A DNA stretch of 64,000 bases from Rhodovulum adriaticum (GTDB lineage: Bacteria > Pseudomonadota > Alphaproteobacteria > Rhodobacterales > Rhodobacteraceae). The stretch is taken from NCBI RefSeq assembly GCF_004345735.1, contig NZ_SLXL01000011.1:45927-109926 (forward strand), written 5' to 3'. The notes under the pieces are model-generated. The model was not told the DNA's origin. It ran no database searches and was given only the letters and a program-made list of their open reading frames with translations. The translations under genes and the position numbers were made by a program. Below are positions 46,716 through 55,268 of the stretch, in pieces (the stretch's first letter is position 1; the number at the start of each line of letters is the position of its first letter).

Positions 46716-47078
46716 ATGGCACTGAAACTGCGTCTTGCCCGCGGCGGCTCGAAAAAGCGCCCCTTCTACCGCATCGTCGTGGCCGACAGCCGCATGCCGC
46801 GCGACGGCCGCTTCATCGAGAAGGTGGGCACCTACAACCCGCTGCTGCCGAAAGATAGCGAAGAGCGCGTGAAGATGGACATGGAGCGCGTGCAGCATTG
46901 GCTGGGCCAGGGCGCCAAGCCGACCGACCGCATCGCCCGCATGCTGGAAGCGGCCGGCGTTCTGGAAAAGAAAGAGCGCAACAACCCCAAGAAGGCCGAG
47001 CCCGGCGCCAAGGCCAAGGAGCGTGCCGAGGAAAAGGCCGCCAAGGCCGCCGAAGCCGCGGAAGAAACCGCGGAATAA
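46716..47078 (+). CDS. rpsP: 30S ribosomal protein S16
   Basis: A 120-residue S16. The core (1-80) is [40 protein letters not shown] and [16 protein letters not shown] Lys/Glu/Ala-rich tail (about 85-120) is an alphaproteobacterial extension. CAGGAG precedes the start. bluB lies between it and rimM. Confidence 0.97.
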   Translation: MALKLRLARGGSKKRPFYRIVVADSRMPRDGRFIEKVGTYNPLLPKDSEERVKMDMERVQHWLGQGAKPTDRIARMLEAAGVLEKKERNNPKKAEPGAKAKERAEEKAAKAAEAAEETAE

Positions 47079-47081
47079 GCC

Positions 47082-47732
47082 ATGGGCCTGCATGCCCCAT
47101 GCCCGGATCGGTTCGCGCCCGCCTTTCGCGATCAGCTGGCAGAGCTGATGCGCTGGCGGCGCGATGTTCGCCATTTCCGGACGGACCCGGTGGACGAGGC
47201 GGTGCTGACGCGCTGCCTCGACGCCTTTCGGATGGCGCCGTCGGTGGGCCTGTCCGAACCCTGGCGCATCGTCCGGGTTGAAAGCGATGCTGCCCGCGCC
47301 GCGGCGCGGGCCAATTTCGAAACCGCCAATGCCGCGGCGCTGGCCGGTTACGACGGCGAAAAGGCCGCCCTTTACCCTCGGCTGAAACTGTCGGGCATGG
47401 ACCGCGCGCCGGTGCAACTGGCCGTCTTTTGCGACGAGGCCACGGCGCAGGGCGCCGGGCTGGGCGCGGCCACCATGCCGGAAATGCGGCGCTACTCGGT
47501 CGTGTCGGCCATCGCCATGTTCTGGCTGGCCGTCCGGGCCGAAGGTCTGGGCCTGGGCTGGGTCTCCGTTCTGGACCCCGATCGCTTGGCCCGCGATCTG
47601 GACGTGCCCGGCGACTGGGCGCTGGTGGCCTATCTGTGCATCGGCTGGCCCGAGGTGGAACGCGACCACCCGGAACTGGAGGATGCCGGCTGGGAACGCC
47701 GCGCGCCGCAGCTGCATATCGAGGAGCGCTAG
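47082..47732 (+). CDS. bluB: 5,6-Dimethylbenzimidazole synthase (BluB)
   Basis: A 216-residue nitroreductase-like flavoenzyme that cleaves FMNH2 with O2 to form DMB, the lower ligand of cobalamin. Motifs are MRWRRDVRHFRTDPVDEAVL, FRMAPSVGLSEPWRIVRVES, GLGAATMPEMRRYSVVSAI and GLGWVSVLDP, all BluB-specific. It sits between rpsP and rimM, 3 bp after rpsP and abutting rimM. Its presence implies aerobic DMB synthesis and B12 production. Confidence 0.94.
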   Translation: MGLHAPCPDRFAPAFRDQLAELMRWRRDVRHFRTDPVDEAVLTRCLDAFRMAPSVGLSEPWRIVRVESDAARAAARANFETANAAALAGYDGEKAALYPRLKLSGMDRAPVQLAVFCDEATAQGAGLGAATMPEMRRYSVVSAIAMFWLAVRAEGLGLGWVSVLDPDRLARDLDVPGDWALVAYLCIGWPEVERDHPELEDAGWERRAPQLHIEER

Positions 47733-48239
47733 ATGGAAGATCGGGTCTGCGTCGGCGCGATTTCCGGGGCCTTCGGGGTGCGGGGCGAGGTGCGGCTGAA
47801 AAGCTTCTGCGCCGAGCCCGAGGCGATTGCCGATTATGCCCCGCTCTACACCGAGGATGGCACCCGCCGTTTCGAGGTAAAGCTGACCCGCCCGGTCAAG
47901 GGCGGCTTCGCGGCCCGGCTGACGGGCATCGCCACCAAGGAGCAGGCGGACGATCTGCGCGGCACGCGGCTGTTTGCGGATCGCGATGTCCTGCCCGCCC
48001 TGCCCGAGGACGAATTCTACCACGCCGACCTGATCGGGCTGGAGGTGGTCGATACCGGTGGGCAGGTACTGGGCCGGGTGCATGCGGTGCACGACCATGG
48101 CGCGGGCGACCTGCTGGAAATCCACGGGCCCGGGCTGAAATCCACGGTGCTGCTGCCCTTTACCGGCGAATGTGTGCCCAATGTCGATCTTGCAGCCGGG
48201 CGCCTGATCGCCGATCCTCCTGACGGCCTGTTTTCCTGA
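47733..48239 (+). CDS. rimM: 16S rRNA processing factor RimM
   Basis: A 168-residue ribosome assembly factor with an N-terminal beta-barrel ([16 protein letters not shown]) and a C-terminal PRC domain ([22 protein letters not shown]). It aids 30S head maturation near S19. It begins directly after the bluB stop, and a small membrane gene separates it from trmD. Confidence 0.95.
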   Translation: MEDRVCVGAISGAFGVRGEVRLKSFCAEPEAIADYAPLYTEDGTRRFEVKLTRPVKGGFAARLTGIATKEQADDLRGTRLFADRDVLPALPEDEFYHADLIGLEVVDTGGQVLGRVHAVHDHGAGDLLEIHGPGLKSTVLLPFTGECVPNVDLAAGRLIADPPDGLFS

Positions 48240-48265
48240 TCTGTCCTTCCATCTGCGAGGCGACC

Positions 48266-48619
48266 ATGTCGAACACGATCTCTACTGTCTTCACCGTTAT
48301 CCTGCTGGCCGGTGCGCTTGTCGCCGGGGCCGCACAGCAGGCGTTCTGGGTCATCATCGTGATTGCGGTCATGGCGACCGTGGCCAATGCGGTCAGTCCC
48401 GCCGCCCGCGCGGACCGCGCCAAGCAGGGCAAGGGGCTGATGCAGGCGCTGCCCGGCCTGGTGCTGAACCAGCTGATCTGGGTGAACCTGGTGTTCCTGA
48501 TCGGTTACGGCGCGGCCTGGGCGATGGGCGGGCCGCTGATCGCGGCGCCGGTCTGGCTGACGGTGGGCCTGTCGGCGGCGGGGCTGGCGGGGACGCTGGC
48601 CGCCTCGCTGCGCGGCTGA
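48266..48619 (+). CDS. Small membrane protein between rimM and trmD
   Basis: A 117-residue protein with three or four hydrophobic segments (about 8-28, 30-46, 70-90 and 95-113). It has no recognised family. Its place in the rimM-trmD interval and codon use like its neighbours support a real gene. GCGAGG precedes ATG. Confidence 0.7.
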   Translation: MSNTISTVFTVILLAGALVAGAAQQAFWVIIVIAVMATVANAVSPAARADRAKQGKGLMQALPGLVLNQLIWVNLVFLIGYGAAWAMGGPLIAAPVWLTVGLSAAGLAGTLAASLRG

Positions 48620-48629
48620 TCGGGCCTCC

Positions 48630-49460
48630 ATGTCCGACAAACCGCGTTCGCACGGGCGCCTGTCCATTTCTGCAAGCCTGGTGCCCCGCGACCTGATGGA
48701 GGAACGCCCGCGGCTGCGCGGGGCGTGGACGGCGCGTATCGTCACCCTCTTCCCAGAGGCGTTTCCCGGCGTGCTGGGCCTGTCCCTGATGGGCAAGGCG
48801 CTGGACCAGGGGCTGTGGGCGCTGGAAACCATCGACCTGCGCCCCTTTGGCGAGGGCAAGCACAGGAATGTGGATGACACGCCCGCGGGTGGGGGCGCCG
48901 GCATGGTGCTGCGCGCCGATGTCGTGGGCGCCGCGCTGGACCAGGCGTCGACCGGCACGCCCCGCGACCCGGCGCGCTGGCCGGTGATCTACCTGTCGCC
49001 GCGCGGCCGGCCCTTTACCCAGGAAATGGCCCGGCGCTTTTCCCAGGCCGAGGGCCTGACCCTGCTGTGCGGCCGGTTCGAGGGGGTGGACGAGCGCGTG
49101 TTGCAGGAATACGGGGTCGAAGAGGTCAGCCTTGGCGATTTCGTGCTGTCAGGGGGCGAGATCGCGGCGCAGGCCTTGATTGACGCGACCGTGCGGCTTA
49201 TACCGCGCGTGCTTGGGAATCAGGCTTCCACCGAGGAAGAGAGTTTTTCTGACGGGCTGCTTGAGCATCCCCAGTATACGCGTCCCGCCGTCTGGAAAGG
49301 CCGTGCGATACCCGACATTCTCCTGTCGGGGCATCACGCGAACATCGCCGACTGGCGCCGGGACATGGCCGAAAGGCTGACAAAGGAACGCCGCCCTGAC
49401 CTCTGGCGGGCTTATTGTGCGCAGCACGGTAGGGACCCGGATGGAGACCAAGAGCTCTGA
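48630..49460 (+). CDS. trmD: tRNA (guanine-N1)-methyltransferase TrmD
   Basis: A 276-residue SPOUT enzyme that forms m1G37 in tRNAs for Leu, Pro and Arg. The core begins [64 protein letters not shown] and [12 protein letters not shown] form the SAM-binding knot. About 30 residues precede the core, as in other Rhodobacteraceae. rplS follows. Confidence 0.96.
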   Translation: MSDKPRSHGRLSISASLVPRDLMEERPRLRGAWTARIVTLFPEAFPGVLGLSLMGKALDQGLWALETIDLRPFGEGKHRNVDDTPAGGGAGMVLRADVVGAALDQASTGTPRDPARWPVIYLSPRGRPFTQEMARRFSQAEGLTLLCGRFEGVDERVLQEYGVEEVSLGDFVLSGGEIAAQALIDATVRLIPRVLGNQASTEEESFSDGLLEHPQYTRPAVWKGRAIPDILLSGHHANIADWRRDMAERLTKERRPDLWRAYCAQHGRDPDGDQEL

Positions 49461-49474
49461 GGGCTGCATCACCT

Positions 49475-49492
49475 TCGCGGAAAAAACCGCGA
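49475..49492 (+). promoter_or_regulatory. Short hairpin between trmD and rplS
   Basis: TCGCGG (49475-49480) pairs with CCGCGA (49487-49492) around six A residues, 20 bp before rplS. Possible leader or partial terminator; no U run follows. Confidence 0.4.
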
Positions 49493-49512
49493 GCAGAAAT
49501 GGAGAACCCGCG

Positions 49513-49890
49513 ATGGACCTGATCGCGCAGCTCGAGGCGGAACAGATCGCCGCACTCGACAAAAAGATCCCCGACTTCAAGCCGGGTGACACGATCCGCG
49601 TCGGCTACAAGGTGACCGAGGGCACCCGCTCGCGCGTCCAGAACTACGAAGGCGTCTGCATCGCGCGCAAGAACGGCAAGGGCATCGCCGGTTCGTTCAC
49701 CGTGCGCAAGATTTCCTTCGGCGAGGGTGTGGAACGTGTGTTCCCCCTCTACTCGACCAACATCGACAAGATCGAGGTGGTGCGCCGCGGCCGTGTGCGC
49801 CGCGCCAAGCTGTACTACCTGCGCTCGCGTCGGGGCAAATCGGCCCGGATCGCCGAGGACACCAATTACAAGCCCAAGACCGGGGCGTAA
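49513..49890 (+). CDS. rplS: 50S ribosomal protein L19
   Basis: A 125-residue L19: [60 protein letters not shown] and [27 protein letters not shown]. It binds at the 30S-50S interface. ATG 49513 follows GGAGAA. rpmE follows 11 bp later. Confidence 0.97.
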   Translation: MDLIAQLEAEQIAALDKKIPDFKPGDTIRVGYKVTEGTRSRVQNYEGVCIARKNGKGIAGSFTVRKISFGEGVERVFPLYSTNIDKIEVVRRGRVRRAKLYYLRSRRGKSARIAEDTNYKPKTGA

Positions 49891-49901
49891 GGAGCGGCGC
49901 G

Positions 49902-50123
49902 ATGAAAAAAGGCATTCACCCCGATTACCACATCATCGATGTCAAGCTGACCGATGGCACCGTGGTTCAGATGAAATCCGCCTACGGCAAGGAAGGCGAC
50001 ACCCTGGCGCTGGATATCGACCCGTCGGTGCACCCCGCCTGGACTGGCGGCAGCGCGCGCCTGATGGATACCGGCGGCCGCGTGTCCAAGTTCAAGAAAA
50101 AATACGAGGGCCTGGGCTTCTGA
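49902..50123 (+). CDS. rpmE: 50S ribosomal protein L31
   Basis: A 73-residue L31: [29 protein letters not shown]. It has no cysteines, so it is the zinc-free form, which spares Zn. An in-frame GGAGCGGCG precedes the start. It ends the ribosomal cluster at a hairpin. Confidence 0.95.
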   Translation: MKKGIHPDYHIIDVKLTDGTVVQMKSAYGKEGDTLALDIDPSVHPAWTGGSARLMDTGGRVSKFKKKYEGLGF

Positions 50124-50150
50124 GGCCAGAGACCCGACCATTCGACAGGA

Positions 50151-50174
50151 AATGCCGCCCCCCGGGGCGGCATT
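50151..50174 (+). terminator. Terminator after rpmE
   Basis: AATGCCGCCCC (50151-50161) faces GGGGCGGCATT (50164-50174) with a tight loop, followed by TTCGTTT. It ends the ribosomal operon. Confidence 0.75.
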
Positions 50175-50324
50175 TTCGTTTCTGGCGGAATGGCCGCAGG
50201 CAGGTGTCGGTTGAATGCTACATTTTGACGGGTCATGGGGCGCCGCCACTTTTCCCTGTACCGCGCACAATTTATAGAGGCAGCGGGCAGGCGATCCTAT
50301 CGGGTGCACAGCATAGGGGTTCAT

Positions 50325-51134
50325 GTGGCGCATATCATCGTAGTCGGCAATGAAAAGGGCGGTGCGGGCAAATCCACCGTGTCCATGCACGTTGCCACGG
50401 CACTGGCCCGGATGGGCCACAAGGTGGGCGCGCTGGACCTGGACCTGCGCCAGCGCAGTTTCGGCCGCTATATCGAGAATCGCCGCGCGTATCTTCAGCG
50501 CAGCGGGCTGGACCTGGCGACGCCCGACTACCGCGAACTGCCCGACATCGCCGAGGACGACCTGCAACCGGGCGAGAACATCTATGACCGGCGCCTGTCG
50601 GCGGCGGTGGCCGATCTGGATCAGGATATGGATTTCATCCTGATCGACTGCCCCGGCTCGCATACCCGGCTGGCGCAGGTGGCCCACACGATGGCGGATA
50701 CGCTGATAACGCCGCTGAACGACAGTTTCATAGATTTCGATCTGCTGGCCCGGCATGACGGTGCAACAGGCCGCATCCTGGGCCCCTCTATCTATTCCGA
50801 AATGGTCTGGAGCGCCCGGCAGTTGCGTGCGCAGGCGGGGCTGAAACCGATCGACTGGGTGGTGCTGCGCAACCGGCTGGGTGCCCAGCAGATGCATAAC
50901 AAGCGCAAAATGGGCACGGCGCTGCAAAACCTGTCGCGCCGGATCGGGTTCCGCGTCGCGCCGGGGTTTTCGGAAAGGGTGATCTTTCGCGAGTTGTTCC
51001 CGAACGGGCTGACCCTGCTGGATCTAAAGGATACCGGGGTAAGCAATCTGAACATGTCGAACATCGCCGCGCGTCAGGAATTGCGCGACCTTGTCGCGGC
51101 GCTGAACCTGCCCGGTGTCGGCGCCGTCGCGTGA
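50325..51134 (+). CDS. mipZ: Division-plane positioning ATPase MipZ
   Basis: A 269-residue ParA-like ATPase. The deviant Walker A is EKGGAGKSTVS (10-20). IDCPGSHTRLAQ, NDSFIDFDLLA and WVVLRNRLG with the basic surface are MipZ features; it places FtsZ away from the poles. The GTG at 50325 (MAHIIVVGN) is preferred over the longer frame from 50235, which adds a non-conserved leader. AGGGGTTC precedes it. Confidence 0.93.
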   Translation: MAHIIVVGNEKGGAGKSTVSMHVATALARMGHKVGALDLDLRQRSFGRYIENRRAYLQRSGLDLATPDYRELPDIAEDDLQPGENIYDRRLSAAVADLDQDMDFILIDCPGSHTRLAQVAHTMADTLITPLNDSFIDFDLLARHDGATGRILGPSIYSEMVWSARQLRAQAGLKPIDWVVLRNRLGAQQMHNKRKMGTALQNLSRRIGFRVAPGFSERVIFRELFPNGLTLLDLKDTGVSNLNMSNIAARQELRDLVAALNLPGVGAVA

Positions 51135-51137
51135 CCG

Positions 51138-51380
51138 CTACATCTTGATCCTGGATTTCTCGGCCTTGGAGTAGTTGCTGAAATGCCCCTCGGTCGCGGC
51201 CTGTTTGCGGGCGCTGGCAAAGATGCCCTCGGCCTTGCCCGGCGGGGCGACGCGCGACACCCGTTGCGACAGGTCGGTGCTGCTGCATTCGGGGCAGGCG
51301 GGGGCGGTTTCGTCGCTTGCGCGGACCAGCAATTCGAACTCTGCCGCGCAGGACCGGCAGCGATAGGCATAGATCGGCAT
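51138..51380 (-). CDS. FmdB-type zinc-ribbon protein
   Basis: An 80-residue protein with the FmdB zinc ribbon: MPIYAYRCRSCAAEFE and CPECSSTDL give two CxxC pairs. The C-terminus is a basic helical tail. FmdB-like proteins have putative regulatory roles. It is convergent with mipZ. The start is the ATG at 51380. Confidence 0.85.
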   Translation of the reverse strand: MPIYAYRCRSCAAEFELLVRASDETAPACPECSSTDLSQRVSRVAPPGKAEGIFASARKQAATEGHFSNYSKAEKSRIKM

Positions 51381-51526
51381 GGCGTGTTCCTTTCGGGGCC
51401 GTTTGCTGATGCTATGGGGGGCGACCGGCCCGTGCGTCAACGCAGGGGCGGGGCAGGGGCGCCCAGGCGGGGGCGCATGCTGTCGCAGCGCCTGAAATGC
51501 AGGCAGGCCGCCCGGCCCTTGGGCAG

Positions 51527-52453
51527 TCAGGCAGGCGCGGGGGCGCGTGCCCCGGATTCGACGGCCTGCTGCGCGTGGGCTATCAGGTGGTCCAGAAAGG
51601 CCTGTGCGACCACGGACAGGTGCTTGCCGCGCGGATAGGCGACCTGCCATTGCCGCAGCAGCGGGAAGCCGTCTACATCCAGCACCTTCAGCTGGCCGGT
51701 CTGCCCCTCCAACGCCAGGGTATCGCGGGACAGTGCGGCCAGGCCCAGCCCGCCGATCACCGCCTGTTTGATCGCCTCGTTGCTGCCCAGTTCCATCCGC
51801 ATCGGCAGGGTCAGCCCCCGCGCGCGAAAGAAGCGTTCCGCCGCCAGCCGCGTGCCCGATCCGGGCTCGCGCAGCACGAAGGGTTCACGCGCCACCCGTT
51901 CGGGCGGGATGTTGCGGCTGCCCACCAGCGGGTGGTCGTGGCGGGCCAGGATGACCAGCGGGTTGTCGGCGATTGCGGTGGCGATCACGTCCAGCCCCTC
52001 GGGCGGGGTGCCCAGGATGCACAGGTCGTCCTCGTTCCGGGACAGCCGTTCCAGCACGGTCTGACGGTTGGTGACCATCAGGGCCACCTCGATCCCCGGA
52101 TTGGCGTCGCAAAAACTGCCCAGCAGGCGGGGCAGGAAATACTGTGCGGTGGACACGATCGCCAGGTTCAGCTTGCCCTGGCGCAGGCCGCGCATGTCCG
52201 CCAGCCGCATGTGCATCCGTTCCACCGCGTCCAGCGATTCGCGCGCGCCCTGGGCGGTGACCTTGCCGGCCTCTGTCAGGAACATCTTCTTGCCGATTCG
52301 CTCGAACAGGGGGTGGCCCAGCCGATCCTCCAGCTGTTTGACCTGGGCAAAGACTGCCGGCTGGGTCAGGTGCAGCTCTTCAGCCGCGCGGGTGTAGCTT
52401 TCGTGGCGGGCCACGGCGAGGAAAACGCGAAGTTGGCGCAGGCTGGCGGGCAT
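51527..52453 (-). CDS. cbbR: LysR-type regulator CbbR
   Basis: A 308-residue LysR-family activator. The N-terminal winged HTH (LRQLRVFLAVARHESYTRAAEELHLTQPAVFAQVKQLEDRLG) precedes a co-inducer-binding domain. It is divergent from cbbL by 125 bp, which is diagnostic of CbbR. It activates CO2-fixation genes when RuBP or NADPH signal is present. ATG at 52453 is preferred; an earlier ATG lies 12 bp upstream. Confidence 0.92.
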   Translation of the reverse strand: MPASLRQLRVFLAVARHESYTRAAEELHLTQPAVFAQVKQLEDRLGHPLFERIGKKMFLTEAGKVTAQGARESLDAVERMHMRLADMRGLRQGKLNLAIVSTAQYFLPRLLGSFCDANPGIEVALMVTNRQTVLERLSRNEDDLCILGTPPEGLDVIATAIADNPLVILARHDHPLVGSRNIPPERVAREPFVLREPGSGTRLAAERFFRARGLTLPMRMELGSNEAIKQAVIGGLGLAALSRDTLALEGQTGQLKVLDVDGFPLLRQWQVAYPRGKHLSVVAQAFLDHLIAHAQQAVESGARAPAPA

Positions 52454-52578
52454 AATAATAACCAATAACCTATTCTGTCGCTAAAAACTATTCAGTTTGG
52501 TATTTCCTTGCAAGCTGCCATGTTCCCCCCGACCCGCCCAGAGCGGGCGAGGGACAGCATCAACGCGGAGGAGGCGAC
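52454..52578 (+). promoter_or_regulatory. cbbR-cbbL divergent promoter and operator region
   Basis: This 125-bp gap is much more AT-rich than its surroundings. CTATTC is repeated at 52470-52475 and 52488-52493, 18 bp apart. AATAATAACCAATAACC at the left is the likely CbbR start region. LysR regulators bind T-N11-A dyads; exact sites cannot be fixed by eye. GGAGGAGG precedes cbbL. Confidence 0.6.
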
Positions 52579-54000
52579 ATGGCTGCCAAAAAGTATGATG
52601 CCGGTGTGAAGGAATACCGGTCCACCTATTGGGAACCCGAATACTCGATCAAGGAAAGCGATGTCCTGGCGGTGTTCAAGGTCATCCCGCAACCGGGCGT
52701 GTCCCGCGAAGAGGCCGCCGCCGCCGTGGCCGCCGAAAGCTCTACCGGCACCTGGACGACCGTCTGGACCGACCTGCTGACCGATCTGGACTATTACAAG
52801 GGCCGCGCCTACGCGATTGAGGATGTGCCGGGCAGCGACGATGCGTTCTACGCCTTCATCGCCTATCCGATGGACCTGTTCGAAGAAGGCTCGGTAGTCA
52901 ACGTCTTTACCTCGATCGTCGGCAACGTGTTCGGCTTCAAGGCCGTCCGCTCGCTGCGTCTGGAAGATGTCCGCTTCCCGCTGTGGTTCGTGACCTCGTG
53001 CTTTGGCCCGCCGCATGGCATCAATGTCGAGCGCGACAAGATGGACAAGTACGGCCGCCCGCTGCTGGGCTGCACTATCAAGCCCAAGCTGGGCCTGTCG
53101 GCCAAGAACTACGGCCGGGCGGTGTACGAGGTGCTGCGCGGCGGTCTCGACTTCTCAAAGGATGACGAGAACGTCAACTCGCAGCCCTTCATGCGCTGGC
53201 GCGACCGCTTCCTGTTCTGCCAGGAGGCCATCGACAAGGCCGAGGCCGAAACCGGCGAGCGCAAGGGCCACTATATGAACGTGACCGCGCCCACCGTCGA
53301 AGAGATGTTCAAGCGCGCCGAGTTCGCCAAGGAAATCGGTACCCCGATCATCATGTCGGACTACCTGACGATTGGCTGGGCCGCGCATAACTCGCTGTCC
53401 AAGTGGTGCCGCGACAACGGGCTGCTGCTGCACGTTCACCGTGCGATGCACGCCGTGATGGACCGCAACCCCAATCACGGCATCAACTTCCGCGTTCTGG
53501 CGAAACTGCTGCGCCTGCTGGGCGGCGACCACCTGCACTCGGGCACCGTTGTCGGCAAGCTGGAAGGCGACCGCGCCGCGACGCTGGGCTGGATCGACCT
53601 GCTGCGCGACCGCCATGTGAAAGAGGACCGCGATCGCGGCATCTTCTTCGATCAGGACTGGGGCGCGATGCCGGGCGTGTTCCCGGTGGCCTCTGGCGGC
53701 ATCCACGTCTGGCACATGCCGGCGCTGGTTTCGATCTTCGGCAACGACTCGGTGTTGCAGTTCGGTGGCGGCACGCTGGGCCACCCCTGGGGCAACGCGG
53801 CGGGTGCCGCGGCGAACCGTGTGGCGCTGGAGGCCTGCGTTCAGGCCCGCAACGAGGGCCGCGAGCTGGAAAAGGAAGGCAAGGAAATCCTGACCGCCGC
53901 CGCCCAGCACAGCCCGGAACTGAAGATCGCCATGGAAACCTGGAAAGAGATCAAGTTCGAGTTCGACACCGTGGACAAGCTGGACACTCAGCACCGCTAA
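52579..54000 (+). CDS. cbbL: RuBisCO large subunit, form IA
   Basis: A 473-residue large subunit carboxylating RuBP to 3-phosphoglycerate. The start [17 protein letters not shown] is the form IA/green-type signature, not the red-type form IC/ID usual in Alphaproteobacteria. The carbamylated lysine and metal ligands are K194-D195-D196-E197 in [12 protein letters not shown]. Loop 6 is [12 protein letters not shown]. cbbS, cbbQ and cbbO follow on the same strand, the IAq arrangement. Confidence 0.98.
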   Translation: MAAKKYDAGVKEYRSTYWEPEYSIKESDVLAVFKVIPQPGVSREEAAAAVAAESSTGTWTTVWTDLLTDLDYYKGRAYAIEDVPGSDDAFYAFIAYPMDLFEEGSVVNVFTSIVGNVFGFKAVRSLRLEDVRFPLWFVTSCFGPPHGINVERDKMDKYGRPLLGCTIKPKLGLSAKNYGRAVYEVLRGGLDFSKDDENVNSQPFMRWRDRFLFCQEAIDKAEAETGERKGHYMNVTAPTVEEMFKRAEFAKEIGTPIIMSDYLTIGWAAHNSLSKWCRDNGLLLHVHRAMHAVMDRNPNHGINFRVLAKLLRLLGGDHLHSGTVVGKLEGDRAATLGWIDLLRDRHVKEDRDRGIFFDQDWGAMPGVFPVASGGIHVWHMPALVSIFGNDSVLQFGGGTLGHPWGNAAGAAANRVALEACVQARNEGRELEKEGKEILTAAAQHSPELKIAMETWKEIKFEFDTVDKLDTQHR

Positions 54001-54033
54001 GCCGCGCCACGACCCAAGGAAAGGAACGCAGAT

Positions 54034-54387
54034 ATGAGCATTCAGGACTACAAGTCGCGGCTTTCGGATCCGGCCAGCCGCAAGATGGAAACCTTCTCTT
54101 ACCTGCCGCCGATGACGGACGACCAGATCCGCAAGCAGGTGGAGTGGATCGTGAAACACGGCTGGAACCCGGCCGTCGAACACACCGAGCCCGAGCATGC
54201 CACCTCGAACTACTGGTACATGTGGAAGCTGCCGATGTTCGGCGAAACCGATGTCGATGCCATCCTGGCCGAGCTGAAAGCCTGCCACGAGGCCAACCCG
54301 GGCAACCATGTCCGCCTGATCGGGTACAACAACTACACCCAGAGCCAGGGCGCCAACATGGTGGTCTATCGCGGCGAGGCCGTCTGA
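54034..54387 (+). CDS. cbbS: RuBisCO small subunit, form IA
   Basis: A 117-residue small subunit: [34 protein letters not shown] and [11 protein letters not shown]. It caps the L8S8 enzyme. It lies 34 bp after cbbL behind AAGGAAAGG. A hairpin and cbbQ follow. Confidence 0.97.
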   Translation: MSIQDYKSRLSDPASRKMETFSYLPPMTDDQIRKQVEWIVKHGWNPAVEHTEPEHATSNYWYMWKLPMFGETDVDAILAELKACHEANPGNHVRLIGYNNYTQSQGANMVVYRGEAV

Positions 54388-54396
54388 TCTGAACCT

Positions 54397-54424
54397 GCCC
54401 GCCGCGCCATAGGGTGCGGCGGGC
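54397..54424 (+). terminator. Hairpin between cbbS and cbbQ
   Basis: GCCCGCCGC (54397-54405) pairs perfectly with GCGGCGGGC (54416-54424) over a 10-nt loop. No U run follows. It may act as a partial terminator or processing site that protects the cbbLS mRNA. Confidence 0.55.
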
Positions 54425-54448
54425 ACACCGCATAGGGAGGGGAGCCCC

Positions 54449-55252
54449 ATGAAGGACATGATCGAGCAATACCGCGTGACGGACGAGCCGTATTACCGCG
54501 CCGTCGCCGACGAGGTGGACCTGTTCGAGGCCGCCTATGCCGCCAAGATGCCGGTGATGCTGAAGGGGCCCACGGGCTGCGGCAAGACCCGGTTCGTGGA
54601 ACACATGGCCTGGAAATTGGGCAAGCCGCTGGTCACCGTCGCCTGCAACGAGGACATGACCGCATCCGACATCGTGGGCCGGTTCCTGCTGGATGCCGAT
54701 GGCACCCGCTGGCAGGACGGGCCGCTGACCTTTGCCGCGCGTCATGGTGCCATCTGTTACCTGGACGAGGTGGTGGAGGCCCGGCAGGACACGACCGTCG
54801 TGATCCACCCCCTGACCGACAACCGGCGCGTCCTTCCCCTTGAGAAGAAGGGGGAATTGCTGAACGCGCACCCGGATTTCCACCTCGTGATTTCCTACAA
54901 CCCGGGCTATCAGAGCCTGATGAAGGACCTCAAACAGTCCACCAAGCAGCGTTTCGGCGCGCTGGACTTCAACTATCCCGAACACGCCACCGAGGTTGAA
55001 ATCGTCGCCCACGAATCCGGTGTGACGCCCGAGGACGCGGACAAGCTGGTGTCCATCGCCGAACGCGCCCGCAACCTGAAGGGTCACGGGCTGGACGAAG
55101 GGATTTCCACCCGGATGCTGATCCACGCGGGTTCGCTGATCGCGGGGGGCATCGCGCCGGTCGCCGCCTGCCACATGGCGCTGGTCCGTCCGATCACGGA
55201 TGACCCGGATATGCGCGACGCGCTGGACGCCGCCGTCGGCACCTATTTCTGA
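54449..55252 (+). CDS. cbbQ: RuBisCO activase ATPase CbbQ
   Basis: A 267-residue MoxR-type AAA+ ATPase. Walker A is GPTGCGKT (40-47) and Walker B ICYLDEV (102-108). The arginine-finger region is [11 protein letters not shown]. With CbbO it removes sugar-phosphate inhibitors from RuBisCO. GGAGGGGAG precedes the start. It belongs with form IA cbbLS. Confidence 0.95.
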   Translation: MKDMIEQYRVTDEPYYRAVADEVDLFEAAYAAKMPVMLKGPTGCGKTRFVEHMAWKLGKPLVTVACNEDMTASDIVGRFLLDADGTRWQDGPLTFAARHGAICYLDEVVEARQDTTVVIHPLTDNRRVLPLEKKGELLNAHPDFHLVISYNPGYQSLMKDLKQSTKQRFGALDFNYPEHATEVEIVAHESGVTPEDADKLVSIAERARNLKGHGLDEGISTRMLIHAGSLIAGGIAPVAACHMALVRPITDDPDMRDALDAAVGTYF

Positions 55253-55268
55253 GAGCGGGGGCCATGTC

